A stretch of DNA of 7,849 nt from an uncultured Desulfurellaceae bacterium (GTDB lineage: Bacteria; Campylobacterota_A; Desulfurellia; Desulfurellales; Hippeaceae): assembly GCA_913056505.1 (NCBI GenBank), contig CAJXLZ010000041.1, positions 1 to 7,849 of the forward strand, in the 5' to 3' direction. The position numbers were made by a program, and so were the translations under genes. Below are positions 1 through 5,964 of the stretch, piece after piece. How positions within the stretch are numbered: the first letter of the stretch is position 1; every line of letters begins with the position of its first letter. The notes beneath the pieces were generated by a model. That model made no database searches, was not told the DNA's origin, and was given only the letters and a program-made list of their open reading frames with translations.

Positions 1-157
1 TTACCATCTCCACTACATATTCAGATGGATTATCCTTTATGCTGTTTATCTTCCTTTTGGCATTTTGGATTAGCTTACTCACGTCCACATCTTTTGCCTT
101 TTCTTGCAAATTATTTAATTTGTTTTTAATTTTGGAATCTAATACGTCATTACTCAT
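1..157 (-). CDS. hypothetical protein, N-terminal 52 residues (runs off window)
   Basis: Reading the minus strand from ATG at 157-155, the frame stays open for 52 codons to the window edge and begins MSNDVLDSKIKNKLNNLQEK. A good Shine-Dalgarno (AAGGA, about 8 bases before the ATG) fixes the start. The visible part is hydrophilic and Lys/Asp/Asn-rich, with a heptad-like pattern suggesting an amphipathic helix or coiled coil; there is no signal peptide or membrane segment in what is visible. I do not recognise the family. It lies 25 bases downstream of the tRNA-Ala on the same strand with no hairpin terminator between them, so it is probably read from the tRNA promoter. The C-terminus is missing. 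Confidence 0.6.
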   Translation of the reverse strand, partial: MSNDVLDSKIKNKLNNLQEKAKDVDVSKLIQNAKRKINSIKDNPSEYVVEMV

Positions 158-182
158 TTTGAAAATCCTTATATTTTATTAA

Positions 183-259
183 TGGTGGAGCTGAGGGGGA
201 TCGAACCCCTGACCTCTTGGCTGCCAGCCAAGCGCTCATCCCAGCTGAGCTACAGCCCC
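183..259 (-). tRNA. tRNA-Ala (anticodon GGC)
   Basis: The minus strand folds into a full cloverleaf of 77 bases including an encoded CCA. The acceptor stem GGGGCTG pairs with CAGCTCC and contains the G3:U70 wobble that identifies alanine tRNAs. The D arm is GCTC/GAGC, the anticodon stem CTTGG/CCAAG with loop CTGGCAG gives anticodon GGC, and the T arm is AGGGG-TTCGATC-CCCCT. The discriminator base is A. All stems pair, so it should be functional. It decodes GCC and GCU alanine codons. Confidence 0.97.
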
Positions 260-264
260 AAAAC

Positions 265-281
265 CATATAAAGTTTATATG
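265..281. repeat. perfect 8-bp inverted repeat over the tRNA promoter -10
   Basis: CATATAAA-G-TTTATATG is a perfect dyad with one central base that covers the -10 element of the tRNA-Ala promoter. It could be an operator or simply a by-product of AT-rich sequence around a -10 box; nothing else in the window repeats it. Confidence 0.35.
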
Positions 282-300
282 CAACACCACCCATTGTCAA
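272..300 (-). promoter_or_regulatory. sigma-70 promoter of the tRNA-Ala / downstream CDS transcript
   Basis: On the minus strand a perfect -35 TTGACA (300-295) is followed after 17 bases by TAAACT (277-272, 4/6 match to TATAAT). Transcription would begin near 265, a few bases before the tRNA 5' end at 259. The position relative to the tRNA supports the call. Confidence 0.6.
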
Positions 301-343
301 TAAATTTATTGTTTATTTTCTTCTAATATATGCATAAAATATT

Positions 344-372
344 TTGACATTTTTATGTTTTAATAATAGAAT
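344..372 (+). promoter_or_regulatory. sigma-70 promoter upstream of the agmatinase gene
   Basis: TTGACA (344-349), a 17-base spacer, then TAGAAT (367-372, 5/6 match). Expected start of transcription is near 379, leaving a leader of about 148 bases before the GTG at 527. The tRNA promoter points the other way from 300, so this is a compact divergent promoter region. In the leader I see only a weak hairpin (TACAA/TTGTA around 465-481) and no riboswitch that I recognise. Confidence 0.6.
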
Positions 373-526
373 TTGATTTCGAATAATGAGATAATAAGCG
401 GAATTTCAACTTAGAGAAATGATAAAATAGGCATAAATTATCGAAATTTTGAGATAGAAACAATACAAGCAGTAGTTGTAAATTTTGTTTTTAGTCTTTG
501 CAAGTGTTGTTCTGTGGTGGTAATAG

Positions 527-1354
527 GTGAATTTTTACTGTGCTAATACGGATTTTAAAAAGGCTGATATAATAATTTGCGGCGTACCATACGATGGCAC
601 ATCCTCATTCAGGCCGGGTTCCCGCTTTGCCCCCGATGCTATACGCAGTGTGTCTTACCAAATAGAATCCTATAGTCCATATCAACAAAAAGATCTGAGA
701 AACAGGAAAATTTGCGATATGGGTAACATTCCCTTGCCATTTGGCGATAAACAATTAGCGCTTAACATAATAGAATCATTTACAAAAAAATTAATAAGCA
801 AAAGAAAAAAACTCGTGGCTATAGGCGGGGAACACTTGATAAGTTTGCCTATAATAAAAAACTACCATAAATTATTTAGCGACCTTGCTGTTATTCAGTT
901 GGATGCTCACAGCAATCTAATAGACTCACACAGAGGCGAAAAATTTTCACACGCTACTATTATGCGGCGCACAGCTGAAATAGTGGGATTTGATAGCTTG
1001 TATCAAATGGGCATCAGAAGCTGCCTATCAGAGGATTTTATGCTTCCAAAAAGAAAAGAAAATATGTGTATGTTTGACTTCTCCAAATCAGATGGTGTAA
1101 TAGAAAATTTAAATGGCAGACATATATATTTAACAGTTGACCTTGATGTACTAGACCCATCTATATTTCCCGGAGCGGGAAGACCAGAACCGGGCGGCGT
1201 TACATACAAAGATTTAATAGACTTATTGAAGCATTTTAAAACACTTAATATAGTCGGAGCAGATGTGGTTGAACTATCCCCTCACTATGATGCAACAGGT
1301 GTATCTAATGTTGTTGCGGCAAGCGTAGTTAAAGAAATTGCACTGCTTATATGA
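527..1354 (+). CDS. speB: agmatinase-family ureohydrolase with an altered metal ligand
   Basis: A 275-residue member of the arginase/agmatinase fold, of the short archaeal-type agmatinase kind. Family enzymes use two Mn ions to hydrolyse agmatine to putrescine and urea in the cytoplasm. Visible motifs are GVPYDGTSSFRPGSRFAPDAIR (residues 19-40), GGEH with His103, DAHSN at 126-130, SHATIMRR (141-148), DLDVLDP (205-211, Asp205 and Asp207) and GRPEPGG with Glu221. The oddity is residue 130: the family has DAHxD, where the last Asp binds Mn, but here it is Asn (AAT). The start is GTG at 527, directly after an in-frame TAG at 524-526, with a weak GGTGG six bases upstream. The 3' end overlaps the convergent HAD gene by 8 bases. 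It could be a true agmatinase with a modified site, another guanidino-hydrolase, or inactive; the fold assignment is secure, the substrate is not. Confidence 0.88.
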   Translation: MNFYCANTDFKKADIIICGVPYDGTSSFRPGSRFAPDAIRSVSYQIESYSPYQQKDLRNRKICDMGNIPLPFGDKQLALNIIESFTKKLISKRKKLVAIGGEHLISLPIIKNYHKLFSDLAVIQLDAHSNLIDSHRGEKFSHATIMRRTAEIVGFDSLYQMGIRSCLSEDFMLPKRKENMCMFDFSKSDGVIENLNGRHIYLTVDLDVLDPSIFPGAGRPEPGGVTYKDLIDLLKHFKTLNIVGADVVELSPHYDATGVSNVVAASVVKEIALLI

Positions 1355-1961
1355 TATCATTCGGAATATCTTTAAAGGTTTCTATACACATATCAACTTC
1401 ACTAAACTTTTCCTCAGATACCAAAACAGTAAACATATTTAATTGTTTCGCCGCTAAAAGATTAACCTTCTGATCATCAACCATAGCATACTTATCAGCT
1501 TTTGTCTGTTTAACAATCGTTTTATACGGCAACATATTGGGCTTTCCTATAAAATGCGCCCTGTATATATCAAAGATTTCAATAAACTGATCAATTATGC
1601 CAAGCGATTCCAAAACCTTTTGAGCATGTTCTATGGGTGCATTTGTAAATGCTATCTTTACGGCATCTATTGTGCGCAATTTTTCTTTCAATTGTTTGTT
1701 AGGCTTGAGCTTGGATCTTATATCTACATCATGCACATACCTTAGAAAATGCTCCGGATCTACATTATAATCCTTAATCAATCCCGCAAGACTGCTACCA
1801 TATCGCGAGAAATAAGATATCCTTAATTTTTCTATCTGCTCATCATTTAGATTGAGCAGTTCTTTTATATATTTATGTATCTTTGCGTCTATGATATCAA
1901 ATACGCCCTCGCTTCTTGGATATAATGTATTGTCAACATCTATTAAAATTACTTTTTTCAT
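1347..1961 (-). CDS. HAD-superfamily hydrolase, pyrimidine 5'-nucleotidase type
   Basis: A 204-residue cytoplasmic HAD subfamily IA phosphatase. Motif I is DVDNTLYP with nucleophile Asp8 and acid/base Asp10; motif II is FTNAP with Thr106; motif III is Lys140 (GKP); motif IV is VDDQ with Asp162/Asp163. The DNTLYP motif, the stretch YVHDVDIRSKLKP (residues 75-87) and FTNAPIEHAQKVLESLGI resemble the SDT1/PHM8-like pyrimidine 5'-nucleotidase group, which removes phosphate from UMP/CMP or other small phosphorylated compounds. The length is slightly short for the group (usually about 210-230) but all catalytic motifs are present. The start ATG (1961-1959) has no strong Shine-Dalgarno. It is the last gene of the leftward prp series but is separated from prpB by a 285-base stretch of decayed coding sequence, so co-transcription is possible and not shown. 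Exact substrate unknown. Confidence 0.85.
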   Translation of the reverse strand: MKKVILIDVDNTLYPRSEGVFDIIDAKIHKYIKELLNLNDEQIEKLRISYFSRYGSSLAGLIKDYNVDPEHFLRYVHDVDIRSKLKPNKQLKEKLRTIDAVKIAFTNAPIEHAQKVLESLGIIDQFIEIFDIYRAHFIGKPNMLPYKTIVKQTKADKYAMVDDQKVNLLAAKQLNMFTVLVSEEKFSEVDMCIETFKDIPNDII

Positions 1962-1964
1962 ACT

Positions 1965-2239
1965 TTATACACTTGCCACTTCCGTATCTATGATGCCGAT
2001 CGTGGGATCATAGATAATTTTTTTGTTATAAATCGGTTTACTATATCAAATTCAAGCAAATAATTGTTGCATACAATACTTGCTGCTAAAAGCGGCACCT
2101 CTACACCGCCCAAATCTACCTGATGCGCATTACCACTTAAATATACTGTTGTTATCGGGATAGGAATTTTTATTAATATAGTTTTGCTTCTATTGCTGCT
2201 TTTTGCCTGTATTGTATATACTTTGCTATCACCATCCTG
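1965..2239 (-). pseudogene. decayed reading frame between prpB and the HAD gene
   Basis: This stretch looks empty of long ORFs, but the minus strand reads without stops for 83 codons from 2239 to a TAG at 1990-1988, with protein-like segments such as IKIPIPITTVYLSGN, VDLGGVEVPLLAASIV and YLLEFDIVNRFITKK. At an A7 run (2024-2018) a -1 shift gives KIIYDPTIGIIDTEVASV and a TAA at 1967-1965, six bases into the space before the HAD start. There is no ATG, GTG or TTG near the beginning and a TGA precedes the frame, so it appears 5'-truncated. LLEFDIVNRF followed by IIYD recalls the hydrophobic-hydrophobic-Gly-x-Asp-x-x-Asn-Arg segment near the C-terminus of retropepsin-like aspartic proteases (with Gly changed to Glu), but the DTG half is absent. 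The family call is weak; that it was once coding is more likely than not. Confidence 0.45.
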
Positions 2240-2246
2240 TCATTTT

Positions 2247-3113
2247 TTAAATCAGTGTTTCATATTTATCATATTCTATGGTTTTATACAGATCTTTCCT
2301 CTTTTGCATTCTATCTATAATATCTTTCTGCGTGCCCTTTGTTATAAGTTCTGCATATAATTCCTCAACTGCATGTGCGGAAATTCTTAAGGAGGTTACA
2401 GGAAATATAACAATTTTATATCCCCAATTTTTAAATTGATCAACGCTATAATAAGGTGTCTTGCCAAATTCCGTCATGTTAGCCAAAAGCGGTGCATCAA
2501 CCGATTTGGCAAATGTTTTAAATTCATACTCTGTTTTTAAGGCTTCCGGAAATATTATATCCGCTCCGGCAGCAACATAACTGTTAGCCCTATCAATTGC
2601 GTCATCTAATCCGTAAACGGTATTGGCATCAGTTCTTGCGCATATCAACAGATCCTTTCTCACGCTTTTCGCCGCCCTTATCTTTAATACCATATCATCC
2701 TTTGATATCAGTTCCTTGCCATCCAAATGTCCGCACCGCTTGGGCATAATTTGATCTTCTATCTGTATAGCCGCAGCATGAGCATTTTCCATATCCTGAA
2801 CAGTTCTTGCAACGTTAAACTCCGAACCGAATCCCGTATCTACATCCACAAGCATAGGCAAACCCGAGGCCCTGTATATCTTTCTTGCCCAATCGGTGAG
2901 CTCTGTTAGTGTAAACAGACCGATATCAGGCAAACCCAAAAGTGCACTGAATGCACCTCCGGATAGATATACAGATTTAAAACCGGCGTTTTTTGCCAAA
3001 ATTGCATAAAGCGGTGCATGGGCACCGGGCATTATCAAAATATCTTCTTTATCCAATAATTTTTTCAACATATTGCCGGGTGTTTTGGAAAAATCATTAA
3101 CAAGCCACGACAT
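2247..3113 (-). CDS. prpB: 2-methylisocitrate lyase
   Basis: A 288-residue member of the isocitrate lyase/PEP mutase superfamily. PrpB splits 2-methylisocitrate into pyruvate and succinate, the last step of the methylcitrate cycle. Visible features are SGGA (51-54), GLPDIGLFTL (60-69), LVDVDTGFG with Mg ligands Asp90 and Asp92, the catalytic loop KRCGH (125-129, Cys127), CARTDA (158-163), FPEA (188-191) and NMTEFGKTP (212-220). The C-terminal GTQKDIIDRMQKRKDLY is typical of PrpB; TEFG and this tail favour PrpB over dimethylmalate lyase or phosphonopyruvate-type relatives. The length is normal (about 290). The Shine-Dalgarno AAGGGG sits 6 bases before ATG. It follows prpD by 15 bases, so it is in the same operon. 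Confidence 0.93.
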   Translation of the reverse strand: MSWLVNDFSKTPGNMLKKLLDKEDILIMPGAHAPLYAILAKNAGFKSVYLSGGAFSALLGLPDIGLFTLTELTDWARKIYRASGLPMLVDVDTGFGSEFNVARTVQDMENAHAAAIQIEDQIMPKRCGHLDGKELISKDDMVLKIRAAKSVRKDLLICARTDANTVYGLDDAIDRANSYVAAGADIIFPEALKTEYEFKTFAKSVDAPLLANMTEFGKTPYYSVDQFKNWGYKIVIFPVTSLRISAHAVEELYAELITKGTQKDIIDRMQKRKDLYKTIEYDKYETLI

Positions 3114-3128
3114 ATTTAACCCCTTTTT

Positions 3129-4517
3129 TTAAATAGCTAAATTTTCTAACAAACTATCCAAATTTGTATTTTCAATCTCCCACAGCATATTTAGAATACG
3201 CTTTATACGCTTTTCGCTAAAGAGCGCATGGGCACATAATGAAAATTTATCAGATAGCTCATTATCCGTTAATGTGTTTTTGGCATGTCCCTTGGGATAA
3301 ATGACATGTTTTTTTAAAATCGTCCCGTTTTTTAATGTTACTTTTACAATTTCAGGATTCCCTTCGGGATATCCTGATGTCAACTTTGGGTTTTCTTTTA
3401 TCTTTACTCTGCTTTTAAGAAACAGACGCAGCGACTCATCGTTTAATTTATCCTCTTTAAATGAATCAAGGTCAATCTTTCCATCTTTAAGCGCTCTTGC
3501 CACAACATAGGGCAGTGAGTGATCCGCCGTTTCTTTGGTTTTGGGAGAAAATTTTTCCGGATCTTTTGCCACAACCTCATATGATAGTTTGAATGTTTCA
3601 ATATCCACATTTTCTATTTCATCAAAGTCAAAACTATGTTCTTTTTTTATCTCCAATGCCGCCTGCAGTGCCGATTGTATCATATATTCAACAGGCCAAT
3701 ATTTAATGTGTGTATTTAATATTTTCATCGGGGGATTAAGCTTTTCTATACTATCAAATGTATGCTCATCTTTTACTACTTTTAACAGTTGGCCATTCGT
3801 GCACTGATTGGAAAAGGCCACACTGCCCTCAAACGGCTTAAAAGCACCTTTCATTCCGCATTTTGCCAATTCCACAGCGTCTATGGATCCCCTTGCAGCA
3901 TACGATCCGGCAACACCCTTCCACATAGATAGTTCACCTGATCGCGTCTGTCTTAGGGCAATATTAGGCACTATTGAGAGCGATAGGGCTTGTTTTGCCT
4001 TTTCTTTATCTAATTCTAGCATATTGACCAATCCTGCTGCAGTAGCTATCGCTATATAATTTACATGATCAAACCCATTTTCCTTTAATGGTGCACTGTC
4101 ACATAATGACACAGCTGTCTCATATGCAACGGCTATTGCCCCAATTAGTTTTTTTGTCCCTGAGTTATATTTCTGCGCCATGGCAATAAGTGGTGCAATA
4201 ACATCAGATGGGTGCAAAGGTTCGCGGCTTAAGTAGGTATCACTATAATCCAATATTCTGATCGATGTTCCATTTGCTATGGTTGCAAATTGCGGTATTG
4301 TTTTACAGTTTGTGCCTATAATCGTGGATGTTTCAAACGGATATTGATATGCAAGATTTCTTGTTATGTTTGATGCATCATCTGAAAATCCTGCAAATAA
4401 ACATCCCATTGAATCTATAATCCTCCTTTTAACCTCGTTCTTTACGCCATCATCAATCATTGAATAATTTACTGCCTGCGCATAATTTACCAGAATATTG
4501 CTCAAATAATCACTCAT
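3129..4517 (-). CDS. prpD: MmgE/PrpD-family 2-methylcitrate dehydratase
   Basis: A 462-residue MmgE/PrpD protein, close in length to B. subtilis MmgE (about 470) and E. coli PrpD (483). These Fe-S-independent enzymes dehydrate 2-methylcitrate to 2-methylaconitate; the same fold includes the cis-aconitate decarboxylase IRG1. Conserved regions are ILDYSDTYLSREPLHPSD (88-105: Asp90, Asp93, Thr94, His102), GFDHVNY (148-154, His151), MWKGVAGSYAARG (198-210, with Lys200 at the position of the IRG1 active-site lysine), YWPVEY (273-278) and KETADHSLPYVVARAL (328-343). The helical domain covers roughly residues 1-265 and 400-462, with the smaller lid domain between. The start codon overlaps the prpF stop (ATGA, 4517-4514), implying translational coupling. 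PrpD gene products normally do not need PrpF, so the pairing is unusual. A decarboxylase or another hydratase role cannot be excluded. Confidence 0.88.
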   Translation of the reverse strand: MSDYLSNILVNYAQAVNYSMIDDGVKNEVKRRIIDSMGCLFAGFSDDASNITRNLAYQYPFETSTIIGTNCKTIPQFATIANGTSIRILDYSDTYLSREPLHPSDVIAPLIAMAQKYNSGTKKLIGAIAVAYETAVSLCDSAPLKENGFDHVNYIAIATAAGLVNMLELDKEKAKQALSLSIVPNIALRQTRSGELSMWKGVAGSYAARGSIDAVELAKCGMKGAFKPFEGSVAFSNQCTNGQLLKVVKDEHTFDSIEKLNPPMKILNTHIKYWPVEYMIQSALQAALEIKKEHSFDFDEIENVDIETFKLSYEVVAKDPEKFSPKTKETADHSLPYVVARALKDGKIDLDSFKEDKLNDESLRLFLKSRVKIKENPKLTSGYPEGNPEIVKVTLKNGTILKKHVIYPKGHAKNTLTDNELSDKFSLCAHALFSEKRIKRILNMLWEIENTNLDSLLENLAI

Positions 4518-5653
4518 TTATTATCCACCAAATATTTCGGAACATATACCACACCAGATGCGATTCTGCGTGCTGTTCTTATCATTCCGAGATAATTTAT
4601 GCTATCGTTTTTCACATTTACCTCTATTTCGGTAATACCTTCGGGATGCGCTATCCTTACGATGGGATTTTCACTATTTTTACATATTTTATTCGGTATG
4701 GTATTTTTTAGGCGCGTTGCGGCTGATAGACAATATAACGCACTAACAGCGGCTGTATTGTGCCATCTATTCATCGACACCATCCTTATAGATATATCAT
4801 AATCGTCGGATTTTATAAGATTACCGAGAGAATTTTTAAAATCCTTGGGTTGGCCTACAAGCGCAATTTTCGGTATCGCAGGATACTTATTTGTTGCTTC
4901 TTCCTTATTCTCTGCAAGATGTGCTCTGCAGGACATTTCGCTTCTTATATCCTCTAACTCACCTAATATATTTTTCTTATTTAATGTATCGATATCCTCG
5001 ACACCACTTAGATTGAACTCTTCTGCATTGAGAAAAACAACAGGGTTAACGGCATCAACAAGAGATATTTGAAAATTCTTATAAGTAGTTATTTCGCCAA
5101 GTGGCAAGATACCGCCCAATATACCGCCGCCGGGGTTTTTTATCATAATTTTTATAGGAGAACCGCTTTTTGTTATGCCGGGCATTTTATATTCTCCCTG
5201 TGTTAAACACGCGTTCTCATCCGTTTCTAAACTTATATCAATAAATGAATTGTTGTTTGTATTCCTGATTCTAACCGTCGTTTCTCTACCCTGCGGCTTG
5301 ACCAAACCTTTATCAATTGCAAAACATCCAGCGGCCGCTATCAAATTGCCGCATGTGCCGGAATCATCTATAATGGGTTTATTAACATCTACCTGTATGA
5401 AATGATAATCTATATCCGCATTCGGTGATGCGCTGCGTGAGATTAATGCGGCCTTTGAGCCGTGTGATGTGGCGTTTCCCAATCCATCTATCTGCCCCGC
5501 TTCAGGTGTACCCATTATATATGGTAATATCTTTTGCAAACGATCAAATTCATATGGCAAGTCGTCTTTTAAAAAAAACAGCCCTCGGCTTGTGCCGCCT
5601 CGGTATATCTCACATGGTATCCCTACTTGATCCATATTATATATTCTACCCAT
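4514..5653 (-). CDS. prpF: PrpF-family methylaconitate / methylitaconate isomerase
   Basis: A 379-residue PrpF protein with the duplicated diaminopimelate-epimerase fold. Known members move double bonds in tricarboxylates: PrpF isomerises the methylaconitate made by AcnD, and Mii of Eubacterium barkeri isomerises 3-methylitaconate. Motifs are IYRGGTSRGLFF (16-27), DGLGNATSHGSKAAL with Lys67 (56-70), DDSGTCGNLIAAAGCFAI with Cys101 (96-113), NPGGG (173-177), LVDAVNPVVFLNA (198-210) and MNRWHNTAA (294-302). Lys67 and Cys101 match the Lys/Cys pair thought to act in catalysis in PrpF and Mii. The start ATG at 5653 has only a distant GGA; the in-frame ATG at residue 7 (5635-5633) gives an N-terminus, MDQVGIPCEIYRGGTS, more like the family, so the true start is uncertain. 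It is the first gene of the prpF-prpD-prpB operon. Confidence 0.9.
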   Translation of the reverse strand: MGRIYNMDQVGIPCEIYRGGTSRGLFFLKDDLPYEFDRLQKILPYIMGTPEAGQIDGLGNATSHGSKAALISRSASPNADIDYHFIQVDVNKPIIDDSGTCGNLIAAAGCFAIDKGLVKPQGRETTVRIRNTNNNSFIDISLETDENACLTQGEYKMPGITKSGSPIKIMIKNPGGGILGGILPLGEITTYKNFQISLVDAVNPVVFLNAEEFNLSGVEDIDTLNKKNILGELEDIRSEMSCRAHLAENKEEATNKYPAIPKIALVGQPKDFKNSLGNLIKSDDYDISIRMVSMNRWHNTAAVSALYCLSAATRLKNTIPNKICKNSENPIVRIAHPEGITEIEVNVKNDSINYLGMIRTARRIASGVVYVPKYLVDNK

Positions 5654-5722
5654 TTTTTAGTATTTTTCCAATATTAAGATCCGGAAGTTTTTGAAAAAAG
5701 ATTATTAGCTATGCCGGATATG

Positions 5723-5728
5723 ATTATA
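5723..5728 (-). promoter_or_regulatory. possible -10 element for the prpF-prpD-prpB operon
   Basis: The minus strand has a perfect TATAAT (5728-5723) about 70 bases upstream of prpF. The best-placed -35 (TGTTAT at 17 bases) is poor and there is no TGn extension, so if used it probably needs an activator, as is common for prp operons (PrpR type). No sigma-54 promoter motif is seen. The 306-base gap between prpF and the fic gene otherwise holds this element, repeat copy 1 and the fic promoter. Confidence 0.35.
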
Positions 5729-5805
5729 TACATACCTGCTAACACATAACATATCTTTTATTTTTTTACAAAAATTTGAGTATGGATGCAACAAGCTAAT
5801 CTTAA

Positions 5806-5857
5806 TTTTTAATCTCTCTATCCTTAATTTTGTCCAACTATGTGGTTGAAGTTTACC
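5806..5857 (+). repeat. 52-base direct repeat, copy 1 (left of fic module)
   Basis: This stretch matches 7653-7704 in the same orientation at 48 of 52 positions (differences at 5815, 5839, 5851, 5855), a separation of 1847 bases. It contains the imperfect dyad CAACTA-TG-TGGTTG. Read on the minus strand it resembles a short coding tail (LDKIKDREIKN then stop) with a TAG where copy 2 has a Trp codon, so this copy cannot encode the full tail. It lies just upstream of the fic promoter. Confidence 0.85.
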
Positions 5858-5863
5858 GTGAAA

Positions 5864-5964
5864 ATGTTAAATAACTCATTGACAATATGTTAAATGTTTT
5901 ATATTATAATATCGTGATAATGCATTGTAAACAAGAGAGTTTTTTTAATAATATGTTAAATGTT
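5864..5964. repeat. three ATGTTAAAT motifs around the fic promoter
   Basis: ATGTTAAAT occurs at 5864-5872 (upstream of the -35), 5887-5895 (in the -35/-10 spacer) and 5953-5961 (over the start codon). The last two lie in a perfect 15-base repeat, AATATGTTAAATGTT, at 5884-5898 and 5950-5964. The arrangement is what an operator set for autorepression would look like; low-complexity AT sequence is the alternative. Confidence 0.45.
5879..5907 (+). promoter_or_regulatory. sigma-70 promoter of the fic gene
   Basis: TTGACA (5879-5884), a 17-base spacer, then TATTAT (5902-5907, 5/6), overlapped by a perfect TATAAT at 5905-5910 that would need a 20-base spacer. Transcription would start near 5914, giving a leader of about 46 bases. 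GAGAG at 5935-5939 is the only purine-rich stretch and is far from the start codon. Confidence 0.65.

Noticed and set aside
379..526. Guanidine riboswitch in the agmatinase leader
   Set aside because: I found no pair of ACGR-loop hairpins (guanidine-II) or other recognisable conserved core; only a weak 5-bp hairpin.
1003..1209. Minus-strand 68-residue ORF inside the agmatinase gene
   Set aside because: Antisense of conserved agmatinase motifs; no start signals.
2158..2235. Short minus-strand ORF beginning MVIAKYIQYRQK after prpB
   Set aside because: Only about 20 codons, in a frame overlapping the longer and more protein-like remnant; no convincing ribosome-binding site.
3301..4059. Long plus-strand ORFs antisense to prpD (69-90 residues)
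   Set aside because: They mirror the codons of the clearly recognised prpD, lack ribosome-binding sites and show no domain-like pattern.
4460..5694. Plus-strand ORFs antisense to prpF
   Set aside because: Shadow frames of a gene with all PrpF motifs; no independent evidence of coding.
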